Assembly (NCBI GenBank): GCA_940337035.1
Contig: CALNHX010000282.1
Location: 186,001 to 250,000 of the forward strand
Reading direction: 5' to 3'
DNA length: 64,000 nt
Source: Agriotes lineatus
Taxonomy: Eukaryota > Arthropoda > Insecta > Coleoptera > Elateridae
Shown: positions 1 to 11,305 of the stretch, piece by piece
Layout of the letters: the number at the start of each line of letters is the position of its first letter
Numbering within the stretch: position 1 is the first letter of the stretch
The notes under the pieces: model-generated
Told to the model about the DNA's origin: nothing
The model's database searches: none
What the model saw: the letters and a program-made list of their open reading frames with translations, nothing else
Made by a program: the position numbers and the translations under genes

Positions 1-62
1 ATTTTCTTACTATCCATCGCACAATATAGTGTTTGGTGTCAATTTATATGTTTTTAGGCCAA
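1..62 (+). repeat. Left terminal inverted repeat of element A
   Basis: This 62-base arm matches the reverse complement of 1851-1914 with only a few differences: one substitution near the tip and small differences in an A/T run. Confidence 0.85.
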
Positions 63-394
63 AAATTTCATTTGTAATATCAGAAATATGAAAAAATTAA
101 TATAGGAGACTTTTTGTGCAATCTGCAATTTCTGGTAACTGTGACCATTTTATTTTCTATGATACATCATCCAATCACCAACCCCATTCATTTGGAGGTG
201 TCTTTATTTCTCGCTGGTCTGATTGTCTCCAAATGTGCTCAACTTGAAAAGCACTTCGTAGAACATGTTGTTGTAGTGCACCCTTTGTTGGTGGACGATT
301 TTTTTGTCATAAACAGGTTTTGTCTGGCATCATTGACACTTTGGCTATTAATTGTTGAACAGTACAGCAATACTACAATTTTTTTCTAAAATAT

Positions 395-1810
395 TTAATA
401 TATTTTCAGGAATGGATGTTCGCGGTTTTGACGTGAATGAAAATGCAGCAGTAGCTTCTTTAAAGAAAATCCATGTCTTTTAAGCTGACTTTTTTTACTT
501 TCCCGTGAAACCAGAATTGCGTTCACAGCCTGTGAAAACGTGAAATCCAAGTAAAGCATTAGCCTTTTCTCTTCCAATTAATGCAGCTATAGCATGAACG
601 GGAATAAATCTATATTTCTTCCCTGTTCCAAATGCAACCCAGTGTTTCCAGGCTTTTATCTGACAGTTCAAAGCAGTATGCAATTGCTAAAACCATTTTC
701 TACCATGTCTTTGAGATGAAGTATTTTCCTTGAATCTGCTTCTTCATGACCAGGGCAAGTAACTCCAATTAAGAAACTCACAGCACTGAAATTTTCTTCA
801 ATTTTATCACCTGATGTAGTAATAACTTGTGATTTGTTTATGTTATTCATTGCTAATGATCCAAGTAGAGAAAATAGTTCTTCTTGGTTATTTGAATTTC
901 TTAAAAATTCTTGCCAATTTGTAGGTAATTTGACATGAGGTAGCACTTATCTCCTGGTTGCTGTACCCCTCTTCTCTCTGGTTTCACCTTTAATGGTCGG
1001 AGTAATGTACCTGTCCCAAATCAAATCAATTCTACGACAGCCAAAACTCTCAATGTCGTTAGATATGTGAGGATGAAATGTGTTAATATAATAAGCATTA
1101 TACGTCTTTGAAGACCGATTAGGCTTTAAAATGTTGGCAAGAACTGCACCATCATAAATTACAGCATCACAGGTTCCTGGAAAGACAGTGTCACTTTTTT
1201 CAACAATTTCCTCTAAAATATGTGGTAGATCACTTTTATGACTGGGTCGAAATTCTCCATTACTGGGCGGAAATCGCTGATTTTCAAGTTTGAAAAAGTC
1301 CTGCATATCTAGCTGACAATTCTGTGTAACCATTGGGAATCCGGAAAACAGCTGGATGTCTGTTTTTAAAATCGTCAAAGTTTCTTTTTTCTTGCTTATG
1401 CTTTTTGATGGAGAACTGAAGAGGGGCATTTTGTTCTTTTTCAAAGGCTGAAATAGTGTTGAGGAACTTTTTACCAGGCGTTCCTCAATGAAACTGTGGA
1501 ATTGTGTAATACCAGTTGATTCAGCTAAATAAACAAATGCACTGATATCCTTATCAACAATAACAAACTCTGCTGTCCTAATTTTACACTCAAACTCTTG
1601 TATCAAGTGACAAATTTCCGGTCCAGTTACCATCCAACGTGTTAGTGCCGCTGGATCTTGTGTTAACCCTACTGCAACTCCATCTCCTTTCACTAGAGCA
1701 TTGTTTTAATCGTGCGCTTGATCTATGCTGATAGCTGAGAAGAGTTTGTTCGATTTTCTTATAACCAACTGCCTTTTGTACACAGGAAGGACATCTGTAT
1801 GCCTGCATGA
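395..1810 (-). pseudogene. C-terminal half of a large uncharacterised animal protein family (HEEADTR / FTGCD type), broken
   Basis: Read on the - strand, several frames line up into one decayed protein. In order: FSAISIDQAHD, a stop, then KGDGVAVGLTQDPAALTRWM with GPEICHLIQEFE (~1600-1690); EERLVKSSSTLFQ; VIYDGAVLANILKP (~1125-1165); RRIDLIWDRYITP (~1000-1040); LPTNWQEFLRN (~905-935); GHEEADSRKILH (~715-750); WVAFGTGKKYRF (~610-645); and FTGCERNSGFTGK (~495-530). I recognise this order from a long, widespread and unnamed family of animal hypothetical proteins. The segment normally between the HEEAD block and WVAFGTGK (usually with a DTDVVVL motif) is missing, and at least two former Trp or Gly codons are stops near 480-500. 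Function is unknown; the DTDVVVL and GCD...G.GKK motifs of the family recall PIN/FEN-type nucleases, which is inference. Confidence 0.75.
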
Positions 1811-1850
1811 ACTGATACTTAGCCTATTTTTAACATGAAAAATTAACTTG

Positions 1851-1914
1851 TTGGCCTAAAAAAACATATAAATTGACACCAAACACACTTTTGTGCGATG
1901 GTTAGTAAGAAAAT
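1851..1914 (-). repeat. Right terminal inverted repeat of element A
   Basis: This is the inverted copy of 1-62. It runs from TTGGCC at the inner edge to GTTAGTAAGAAAAT at the outer tip. Confidence 0.85.
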
Positions 1915-2067
1915 TGCAAACAATTCCATTGTATGACGCCATTTTGAATTTTAGCCGCCATTTTGAATTCTAACGACTTTTCGAGCTGCCTCCCCTTTTT
2001 AAATGAATTGTATAGTCATAAATTACATTTCTGCCAAATGGAATCTTCTTATCACAATCTGCAGTTT

Positions 2068-2460
2068 TTTACTTCCGTTTACAATAAAGGAAGTATTGGA
2101 TTCACCCCAAAAATTCGAAATTGAGTTTTCAACAGATCTTCACGTTTTAGAGTCCCCTGATCCAAAAACATTTTTTTTTCATTGGTCTGTCTGTGTGTCT
2201 GTCTGTCTGTCTGTGAACAGAATATCTCAAAAACGGAAAGAGGTATGGCGTTGAAACTTCATATATAAGTTTTGTGTACTATGTAGATGCGACAAGCAAG
2301 CTTTTGAAGAAAATTGCATAACCGGAAGTAGGTGTTTACACTTGTGATTTTCAGTTTTTTTCGATTTTTTCAAAAACGGCTTTAACGATTTTTTTCAAAC
2401 TTCTCATTTTTATTACATTTTTAATGTGTATTGATGTGAGATAGGTGACTTTCCAGTTGA
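2068..2460 (+). repeat. Interspersed repeat with (GTCT)n core, copy 1
   Basis: The segment runs GGAAGTATTGG ... CAGATCTTCACGTTT ... a GTCT microsatellite (2185-2213) ... ATATCTCAAAAACGG. The same order (GGAAGTATTG, CAGATCTTCACGTTT, GTCTGTCTG, ATAACTCAAAAA) recurs at 45729-45931. Two independent copies in one window define an interspersed family. No coding content was seen. Its right limit is uncertain. Confidence 0.6.
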
Positions 2461-4474
2461 ATACTTCTAAAATGGGTTTCTTTTGTTTTTTTTTCTATTT
2501 TTTTTATTAACTCCTATTTTAAATAGAACACCAGGTATATTATTACATTTTTGAATTCAGCTTAATATTCTAGAGAAAATTTGTCTCTTGAACTAACACT
2601 CTATTTTGTACCGTTTTTGTAAAATTTGTAATTTTGAAAATTTTTGACAAATGCTTAAAAATTTAAAATCAAATTTTTGGCTAATTGTAAGATCACTGTA
2701 AAAGGAAGTTGTGTGCGTGTATCACACCAGATTTTTTATACCTAGCACCTCCACTAGATGGACTTTCTAAGAATTTTTCTTTTCCCCTTCGCTTGATTTC
2801 ACGAACGATAAGCTGTGGATGGGCTTCCAATGGCATGATTTCAAAATCTCTCACTTTTGAAGAGTTTTTTCACAAATGTAATAAAATTTAATAAAAACAA
2901 ATAATTTGGAGTGCTAAATTTTATGTAAATAATTGTACTTTTGTTAAATAAATGCTCTTGAAGTAAATTACTTACCATTGCCATTTAAAGTTAGTTACCG
3001 CCTTGTTGCTATCTCATATGCATAATACCTTTCTCTTCTATATAAAAAAATATTTTTTAACTCCAAAATATATACTCGCAAACAAAATTCCGATATTGAG
3101 TCACTTGCTTTGAAGGGATTTTTCAATTTATGACTGCTCAGTAAATAATGTCAGACAAATAAAAACGCAAACCACTTATCAGCCTTCTATTCAAAAACTT
3201 AATAAACAAAAACTATGACTGTATACGTAAAAAATTAACAAATCTAACCTAAAAATGTTTTTTTTTAATCAAAAAATCTTTAAGTTTTGTGGATAATGCA
3301 CATTTTTTACTGAAAACGTGTTAAATACATTTATATATTTCAGTCATTAATTTTCCTGTAGCTATGTGGAAGTAAAGCGTACGTAAAACGGTTTTGTCTA
3401 CGTTAATGCCATTTTGTAGCTTACTTTTGGAACTGCGGAACTTCTTCCATGGGTGCTTTTCCTTGGGGGCATTTTTTCCGGGAATGTGTTTTCCTAATTT
3501 CAAATTGATAACATGCAGTGGGGTAACGGCGATTACTATAAATTAAAATTGTAAATGTGCTGTGCCGACAAACCCTGAAAGATTATCAACAATTATCAGA
3601 AATTTGTGCGAGAATTTTCAACAAGGATCATATTCATTTTACAGTTCCACATTAGTATTTCAGTAACTTCAATAATCTTAAATTCGTGGCGACTTTATAT
3701 TTTTTAGTAGATAGTAAGTCGAACTTGTTGTTCTGCAGTTTCATAATAAAAGTGTACATTTTCCCGATTCAGCATAAAAATAATGTGTATTGTGTTGTTT
3801 GACCCATCAGCCGTAACTATATTGTTAAGCTTGAGGCAGAATCTCCATGTAATTTTAATCCCCTCTAATGACTTTTCTAATACGGACTGATGAAGCACAC
3901 AAGGTTAATGGTTTACCATTCCTGGAATTTCTTTAATATATGTACCCCTATAATCCCAGCAGTGACGTTATAATAGAACCTATAAAGTTAATAAATGTTT
4001 AATTTTTCTCTGTTCCCAAGACTTGGAAACTGTATATTTCCGTTTTAACCCTTAAATTACACTCTTGACCTTCAATTGCTTAAATTTATATTAAACCGAC
4101 TAATATACAAGAAGCTGCTTCTATTCTGCAGATAGCAATTTCATCAACAGTTCAATTGTGTTGATTGTTGGCAGCAAATTTTCAACGTGTTTGCAGCATT
4201 TGTTTAGCAAGTTTTCTATAAAAAAAGTAAATTCGCAGTAAGTCGTTTGACACCAAAATACAATTTCTTCTTCGAAGTCCTGGAAATAGTACAGATTCTT
4301 GACAAGCAACAATTATATACAGTAATTGCAATTTTATGTTTTATTAATGTTTTGTAGTCAATAATTTAATAAAATATCCACCAACAAAATTCCAAGAAAT
4401 TTTTAATGGCTGGGCTAGTTGTTAGGACGTAATGGAAAAGTAGCCGCCGGAAAAATTTTGTGGTGTCGCTAATA
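2461..4474. other. AT-rich stretch without recognised features
   Basis: The stretch contains only short frames and poly-A/T runs. I see no domain, hairpin or repeat partner elsewhere in the window. Confidence 0.5.
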
Positions 4475-4950
4475 TAGCCCAGTCAAATGTTGCACAAAAA
4501 ATGCGTGAACTTACATTAAATGGGGTATTAATAATTTTTGGAGAGGTGTTTCGGACCATTACTGGGACTACAAATCCAGATTTGCAACCCTCAGAAACCT
4601 GTGCTCGCTGAATGGCGGTCGAAAAACAGCGACTTTTTCGGACTTTTTTCAGTTTTTTTACTAGATCTCCTAAACTATGCGTTGTTTGGTAAAATTCTAC
4701 CATAGATTTTTTTAAATAAATTAAATTTTATACAAAATAAGATCAAAATCGTTTTTGTAAATTATATAGTTACCGAGATACGGCTTTTCAAAGATTGACC
4801 TTTTTTCAAAAAGTGAAAATTTTAAGTTTTCTTCATGCTTCGAGTTGGGATACCGGCAAAATCACACGTCCTACAGAAAAGTCAAGAGCATCAAAGTTGT
4901 AGGAAATTTAATAAGCTTCAATTTGAGCTAAGGCTGGTCCTTGTAAAGAA
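4475..4950 (+). repeat. Left long inverted repeat of element B
   Basis: The arm pairs with 6407-6807. Matching stretches include the block at 4530-4700 (GAGAGGTGTTTCGGACCATT) and the block at 4840-4930 (GAGTTGGGATACCGGCAAAA). Confidence 0.75.
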
Positions 4951-5359
4951 AGATGAAAAAAATGCTTTTTTTGGTTGAAAGTTAAGTCACATCGGTTCCT
5001 TCACCAACACCTTAATTAATGTGTTTTTCATAACATGTTGGCAGAAAATGTCGTATAACTAAGTTGGTTGTCATTGAAGAACTTTTGAAAAAGGCCAGCT
5101 CAGACGAAAGGAACTTGTAAAGAGGGAAAGACCCCAAGGTCAGCCAGAGTTTTATATTTCTTTTGTTTCCCCTTCCAGCCCAACTGAACCCGAGAGAAGT
5201 CCTTTTCGCACGATAGTTTAGTTGTTGAAACCGCCGTGAAACTACGTAGAAGTTTATTTTATAATAAGGGGCTTATTAACACCCCAATTATCTTTCATGA
5301 ATTCGCTCCACAGATCTGGACGTTGGTTTTTAAGACATTTCATGTCAGCTAGTTACCTA

Positions 5360-6035
5360 CTATGATATCATACTTGCATAGTTCGTTAAATCCAGAGCAA
5401 AGAAGTAGGGGACAAAAACTCGTAGTGAAGCAGTGTGCAATTCCCAGTTAGCTGACCGAACAGATCGTATGAACATAACCGTAGTGTTAACCATATGCAT
5501 ATATTCCATATGTTTTACCCAGTAAGGTTTGTGATATAGAATGTCTTTTGCATGAGGATCTCTTGGATCTGTACAATCACTAAATCGATTTTTTAGGGCT
5601 TCATTTTGTGACATTATTTCTTTTAATTTCAGACCGACAGAGTTTGTTCTCACAGCAATTAATAGATTTCTTCTCTTTCATTCTTCCCGACAGAAAAAAC
5701 ATTTATTTTTGACACTCGTACGGGTTTTTGATATTGTGCAACCTACATTACTATCTTCATCAGCGGAACTAGAACAAGAATAATCTCTCAGTTCGGTCCA
5801 TTTAGATTTTAGGAGTACACTTCTTGTGGCAATCTGTATGCCATGATGCGTTTTCCTTTTACCAATTCTTCAACCTTCACATTTCTTAATCGATTATCAA
5901 TTAACATGTGTTCACTATCATTCCATACTGCTCTCTTTCTTACACACTCTAATACTTTATCATAGTTAATAGGTTTAACCAATGGCGACTTCTTCTTATT
6001 TTGGCATAAATACACAGCTCGTAATTAGTCTGCAG
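5360..6035 (-). pseudogene. N-terminal and central fragments of the element-A protein family
   Basis: On the - strand the upstream part reads YLCQNKKKSPLVKP, then CVRKRAVWNDSEHMLIDNRL and VEELVKGKRIMAY. A possible treble-clef or zinc-binding pair CFFCREE follows near 5685-5710, then DPHAKDILYHKPYWVKH (~5515-5570). The last fragment, MEYMHMVNTTVMFIR ... PYFFALDLTNYAS, ends near 5360. In the family these blocks are normally far apart (the CxxC...YH region is N-terminal, the FALDxTNYAR region central), so a large internal deletion has joined them. One in-frame stop follows CFFCREE. Together with element A this covers much of the full family protein, but from two different copies. Confidence 0.7.
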
Positions 6036-6406
6036 CCTTGCCTTTTTTGCAGATGGAGGCAGGGATACTTGGAGATGAATTTGTGGCGTAGACATTGTGT
6101 CCAAAGTTAATTTTAAACTATTGAAAGTATTAAACTGCCCGGCTTGCGATTATCAATCCGTTTTTATCTGAAACAAAACACCTAAACGGTAAAAGATATC
6201 GATAAATTGCTAAGCACCTTCTTTATAGAGAATTTCCTTGTAAATAAAAAGCGTTCAGTACACAATATTGATAGGATGACCCTATCAAGGGTTATAATCG
6301 AGAACTTCAGATGATGTCTGGGATGACGTCATATAGGTCGTCCGCTACAAATTCAAGAAAAGCACCTGATAAGGTATGATTATGGAGGGCATAAGGAATA
6401 TATTAA

Positions 6407-6807
6407 AATTGGTCCCACAATTTCATCATTAAAGCTCAAATTAAAGCTTATTAAATTCCCTACAACTTTTATGCTCTTGACTTGTCTGTAGGACGTGTCA
6501 TTTTGCCGGTATCCCAACTCGAAACATGAAGAAAACTTACGATTTTGATCTCATTTTGTATAAAATTTAATTTACTTTAAAAAAGATATGGTAGAATTTT
6601 TCCAACAAACGCATAGTTTAGGAGATCTTGTCAAAAAACTGAAAAAAGTCCGAAAAAGTCGCTGTTCTTCGACCGCCATTCAGCGAGCACAGGTTTCTGA
6701 GGGTTGCAAATCTGGATTTGTAGTCCCATTAATGGTCCGAAACACCTCTCCAAGAATTATTAATACCCCATTTAATGTAAGTTCCGATGTAACATTTGAC
6801 TGGGCTA
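6407..6807 (-). repeat. Right long inverted repeat of element B
   Basis: This is the inverted copy of 4475-4950, about 75 to 90 bases shorter through one internal deletion near 6540. Short frames on either strand inside it mirror those in the left arm and are not genes. Confidence 0.75.
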
Positions 6808-6957
6808 AATATTTGACATTTAAAATTTTAATTTCAAATTTGAATACAGCTTTCCGTTGCACTAAACTTTATTAAAAATAAATTGTGAGGAAACTTGTAT
6901 GCCAGGATAGTAGATATAAAATCCAAAAATAACATCACGGTTATGAGCAAGAAATAA

Positions 6958-8165
6958 TGTTGGCCGATGTGATCGAGTAGATGGGCGTTCTGAACAGGCA
7001 TAATAAGACATGGCGAATCCAGCGTAGCGGTAGAAGTTGCTCTTCGGCTAGTATCGGTATTCCTTACGGTCACCGCCTGCATTGGCCGATATGATCAAGT
7101 TGGCCGATATGAACAAAAATAAAAGTGGCCAATATGAACAAGTTGGCTGATGTGAACGCCCATAATTGGCCGATGTGATCGTTGGCCGATATGAACGTTG
7201 GCCGATATGATTCCTCCCCTTTCTTAGATATTTCGCCAGCGTTGGCCGATATGATCGCGTTGGCCGATATGAACAAAAATAAAAGTGGCCGATATGAACA
7301 AAATCTGATGTTGGCCGATATGAATAAGTTGGCCGATATGAACAAAAATAAAAGTGGCCAATATGAACAAGTTGGCTGATGTGAACGCCCATAATTGGCC
7401 GATGTGATCGTTGGCCGATATGAACGTTGGCCGATATGATTCCTCCCCTTTCTTAGATATTTCGCCAGCGTTGGCCGATATGATCGCGTTGGCCGATATG
7501 AACAAAAATAAAAGTGGCCGATATGAACAAGTTGGCCGATATGAACAAAATCTGATGTTGGCCGATATGAATAAGTTGGCCGATATGAACAAAAATAAAA
7601 GTGGCCAATATGAACAAGTTGGCTGATGTGAACGCCCATAATTGGCCGATGTGATCGTTGGCCGATATGAACGTTGGCCGATATGATTCCTCCCCTTTCT
7701 TAGATATTTTCCTCCCCTTTCTTAGATATTTCGCCAGCGTTGGCCGATATGATCGCGTTGGCCGATATGAACAAAAATAAAAGTGGCCGATATGAACAAG
7801 TTGGCCGATATGAACAAAATCTGATGTTGGCCGATATGAATAAGTTGGCCGATATGAACAAAAATAAAAGTGGCCAATATGAACAAGTTGGCTGATGTGA
7901 ACGCCCATAATTGGCCGATGTGATCGTTGGCCGATATGAACGTTGGCCGATATGATTCCTCCCCTTTCTTAGATATTTCGCCAGCGTTGGCCGATATGAT
8001 CGCGTTGGCCGATATGAACAAAAATAAAAGTGGCCGATATGAACAAGTTGGCCGATATGAACAAAATCTGATGTTGGCCGATATGAATAAGTTGGCCGAT
8101 ATGAACACCCAAAATTGGCCGATATGATCGTTGGCCGATATGATCGTTGGCCTATATGAACTGAC
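6958..8165. repeat. Higher-order minisatellite of ~18-bp GGCCGATATGAAC monomers
   Basis: The basic unit is about 18 bases, close to TTGGCCGATATGAACAAG, repeated dozens of times with variants (GATGTGATC, AATATGAAC). It is organised in a higher-order unit containing TCCTCCCCTTTCTTAG, seen at 7212, 7441, 7688, 7710 and 7957. The spacings are 229, 247, a 22-base local duplication, and 247. The 229 unit lacks one 18-base monomer. Because monomer length is a multiple of three and lacks stops, several frames on both strands stay open; these are artefacts of the repeat, not genes. Irregular single units start at about 6958. Confidence 0.9.
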
Positions 8166-9270
8166 CCCATTTACCTGACGCGTTTTCACAGTAGTTCACC
8201 ATTTTAACGTTCAATTTTACGCTGTACGAAAAGAACCATTTTGTGTTCATCTGTCAGTTTACGAGATTGTGGATTTTATCTACTAATAACGAGCAAACGA
8301 GCCACGCTGAGACAAATAACCTAAAATTTGAGATTATAGTCCATTGATGAATCTAACACATGAGATAAGAAGTCTTGTGTGTCGAGAGCTAGCGTAATCA
8401 GTATTGCAGTTAAATAAAATAGAAAGAGGGGCATTCGACAATTTTATTTGTGCGATTAATTATTACAGTTCATTTTAACCAGCCTTAACTTACTGACGTA
8501 AGTTTGAGCACAGCAATAAAAATAAAAACCGAGAATTGTGTGTGTACTAGGATCTTTGGCATAAAATTTAACTTATATTTTTTTATACAACATTGCATCG
8601 CAAATTTACAGGCACCAGATAGGGGTTCCTTTACAGTATATTTTCTTTCTATTGTTCCATTGTTAAATAATTTGTGTAGTCGCATGATAAATATGTTACC
8701 TCCATATTTAATCAACTTATTGTATTTTTTAGGGCTTATTTACATTTATCCGTTCAACATCTAGAATCTACTTCTACTACTCGAATTCTCTGATTGTCAT
8801 ACATTCTGTGAAAATTGTCCCACCGTTCGTTTTCCTTTTCTGTGTTATTAATTATTACCGATTTACTTACTTCCCTCTGACCATGTATCATCTTCCATGT
8901 ATGTATCTGCACACAATACATGTTCAATTTGCTTGAACTACCATTTCCAATGATCTTGTTTTATTTATTTCTTCCTGTGGTCAATGTCGTTTCTTACTTC
9001 TACGTATACTAACTACACTTTCTTCTGGTGGTCTTCTTATTTTATAAGTACTTTAACTACTTTAACAATGCTTTTTTCTTCTTGGCTGCTGGTTCTCTTG
9101 TGAGTTATTGGTTTTAAAGTGAAAGCCAAGAACATATCTTGGTAAATTAGGTGAGACAGCTGTGACATGATTTCGTCACATTGATATTAATTTGAATTTA
9201 TAGAGAAGTTTGATCGCTCCAAATATTTCTCCGTAGAAAATGTAAGTTAGTGTTAAGTAAACATCCTTGG
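8166..9270. other. AT-rich stretch, possible LINE debris
   Basis: I see no clear gene. On the - strand around 8780-9110 the conceptual reading faintly resembles the charged linker of APE-type LINEs, but it is too broken to call. Confidence 0.35.
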
Positions 9271-9280
9271 GCCGCAACCT

Positions 9281-9344
9281 ATTTCGCTCCCGCGGTCAGT
9301 TTTTAATCCCCCTACGTGAAAAGGGTGTAGGTAAGTTCGCTCCC
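9281..9344 (+). repeat. MULE left TIR
   Basis: The arm contains TTCGCTCCCGCGGTCAGTTTTT and an inner TAGGTAAGTTCGCTCCC. Both blocks are found inverted at the right end. Confidence 0.8.
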
Positions 9345-9571
9345 AAATATTTTGCAGAAATAATCCCCTGTTAATGTTAATCCACATTATTGCTTAATAT
9401 TATCGCCAAATATTTTTCAAAAATAATCCCCTGTTAATGGCATGCCATGTTATCGCTTAATGACAATAACAAACTTGTTAGTAATGAGCCTATTTTTCTG
9501 TATAAATATAAGAAAATGTACGGAATAAACAAAATCATTTCTTCTTTACACTTGGTTGAGAAAGATTTAAA

Positions 9572-11010
9572 ATGGACGTAAGCCAAATTATTAGTGAAAA
9601 AGGAAAACCTATGTTGGTGGTGAATTCCTATAAATTTAATTTCCATAAATTATTGGCGGGAAATGTGAAACGGTGGCAGTGTATAGTAAGGAGCTGTAAA
9701 TCATTTTTAAAAAGTGTGGGTGACGAAAATATGTTGGTTGATTCAAATTTGAATCATGCTCATGAGGCGATGGAAAACGCCGTCTTAAACAGACAAATTT
9801 TGAGCAACAGTTTGAAAAGAAAAGCAGCGGAAAACGTAAGTGAAAAGCCGTCGAAAATAATTAACCGTGTGCTACTAAATAATGACGTCGAAACAATCAC
9901 AACAACTGATATGCAATATATTAGAAAGAATATCTATAACCATAGACGAAGCTTTCTACCAGCCTTACCAACTAGCTTAGAAAACACTCAAGAAGTCTTA
10001 AGCAATTTAGAAATAAAAACCAATAGAAATGAAGATTTCATGCTAACAAATGATATAAACTCTAAAATTGTGATGTTTACAAGCGTGACAAACTTGAACT
10101 TTTTAAGCACTTTAGAAAGTTTATATGTGGATGGAACATTTAAATGTTGCCCAAAGTTTTTCTACCAATTATTTACCATACATGGAATATGTAATGGTCA
10201 TTACATGCCTTTAGTATTTTTCCTATTACCGGATAAAACAACAAAAACTTATGAAAATTGCTTAAACATTCTTCTCAACAAGCTACAAGAAATGGAAATT
10301 GCACTAACATCAAAATGTGTTTACATAGATTTTGAAATGGCAATACATTTAGCATTCCAAAGAAAACTTCCACACGTTGTGATTAAGGGTTGCTTATTTC
10401 ATCTAACCCAGTCATGGTAAGATCTTACTTTTTATATTTTATCAAAAAATTAATTATTTTGTTCCATTGCTGCAGGTGGCGGAAAATTCAGCACTTAGGA
10501 CTTACTCAAGATTACAAATCCCAATCAGATATTGGAAAATATTTAAATTTCGTATTTGGCCTTCCCTACTTACAACCAGCCGATGTGGGAGATTGTTTCT
10601 GCTTTGATCTTGCGGAAATTTTGCCACAAGACAAAAAATTGGAGATTTTTAATAACTATTTGGTGGAAACATATATATCAGAAGATTCTCTATTCCCGCC
10701 AGAAATGTGGGCCGAACATTCTTCAGCAAGGACGAGATCAACAAATGCTTGTGAAGCTTTCCACAGCAGATTCAATGGGTCGTTTTACGCTGCCCATCCA
10801 AATATTTTTCAATTTATTGAAGTGTTGAAAGAATTTCAAGTCGAGACATATGTAAAAATAAACAGTGCTCATAAAATTAAAAAAGTATACAGAAGGGTAG
10901 AAATGCAAAAAATTAAATTAATTGAAGATCATTTGGCCAGCTTCAAAACTGGAGCTATTACAAAAATTCAATTTCTTGAAAAATTGTCAAGATATGTAAA
11001 GAAAAATTAA
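9572..11010 (+). CDS. MULE transposase with FLYWCH-type zinc finger (two exons: 9572-10416 and 10476-11010)
   Basis: The 459-residue product cuts and pastes the element in the nucleus. Residues ~15-66 form a FLYWCH-type finger: a WQC...C pair (WQCIVRSC) and NHAH as the HxH ligands. The MULE catalytic core follows, with D187 in YVDGTF, D253 in YIDFEM, a GCLFHLTQSW metal-like C/H motif (C274, H277) ending exon 1, and the catalytic Glu (E375) in TNACEAFHSRF. A 59-base intron (10417-10475, GTAAGA...TGCAG) splits the Trp-Trp codons after TQS; splicing restores SWWRKI, a conserved MULE stretch, which is why the join is preferred over two separate frames. The start is the first ATG of the frame. No stop or frameshift breaks the coding sequence, so the element may be young or still competent. 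Confidence 0.88.
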
Positions 11011-11228
11011 TTAATTTAAATTTGATATATTTTGAATATAAGTTTATTCCTGTTTTGTTATTGTCATTAAATGAGTAGTTATCGTTTTTACCAAGAGTTT
11101 TGCTCACATTAAAATTATATTAAATGTCTTGTATGTATAATATTGTATGTAATAATATAAATATTGGTAAAATAAAATATTGGTAAAATTTTAATCTCTC
11201 GTAATCTACTTATTTACGTTTTAATCCT

Positions 11229-11305
11229 CGGGAGCGAACTTACCTATGCTTCGGGAGCGAACTTACCTATGACCTTTTTCAAAAACTGACCGCGGGAGCG
11301 AACTA
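11229..11305 (-). repeat. MULE right TIR with duplicated subterminal block
   Basis: GGGAGCGAACTTACCTATG occurs twice in tandem (from 11229 and from 11252). It is followed by AAAAACTGACCGCGGGAGCG, the inverse of the left tip. Confidence 0.75.

Larger units (their letters stand above)
1..1914 (-). mobile_element. TIR-bounded DNA element A carrying an uncharacterised animal ORF family
   Basis: The first ~62 bases (beginning ATTTTCTTACTATCCATCGC) reappear as a near-perfect inverted copy at 1851-1914, ending GCGATGGTTAGTAAGAAAAT. Between them lies only one decayed reading frame, on the - strand. This is the architecture of a class II element. The left end coincides with the window start, so the target duplication cannot be checked and the element may begin slightly further left. 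No DDE transposase of a family I recognise lies inside; either the resident ORF is the element's own enzyme or this is a deleted derivative of a longer element. Confidence 0.8.
4475..6807 (-). mobile_element. Element B: long inverted repeats flanking the same ORF family as element A
   Basis: The ~475-base segment 4475-4950 (starting TAGCCCAGTCAAATGTTGCA) is repeated in inverted orientation at about 6407-6807 (ending CATTTGACTGGGCTA). The right arm lacks about 90 bases that the left arm has. Both tips abut TA. The enclosed 1.45 kb carries, on the - strand, fragments of the N-terminal and middle parts of the protein family whose C-terminal half lies in element A. The TIRs of A and B are unrelated in sequence. 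Confidence 0.75.

Noticed and set aside
6588..6875. Frame MVEFFQQTHSLGDLVKKLKK, with a mirror copy at 4422-4703
   Set aside because: Both are arms of the inverted repeats of element B, so the similarity reflects the TIRs rather than a duplicated gene.
7048..8189. Several overlapping open frames of 65-189 codons on both strands
   Set aside because: They lie wholly within the 18-bp minisatellite; openness follows from the monomer length and lack of stops, and the peptides are simple repeats.
8780..9110. Charged - strand reading resembling a LINE linker
   Set aside because: No diagnostic motif and frequent stops; insufficient to call.
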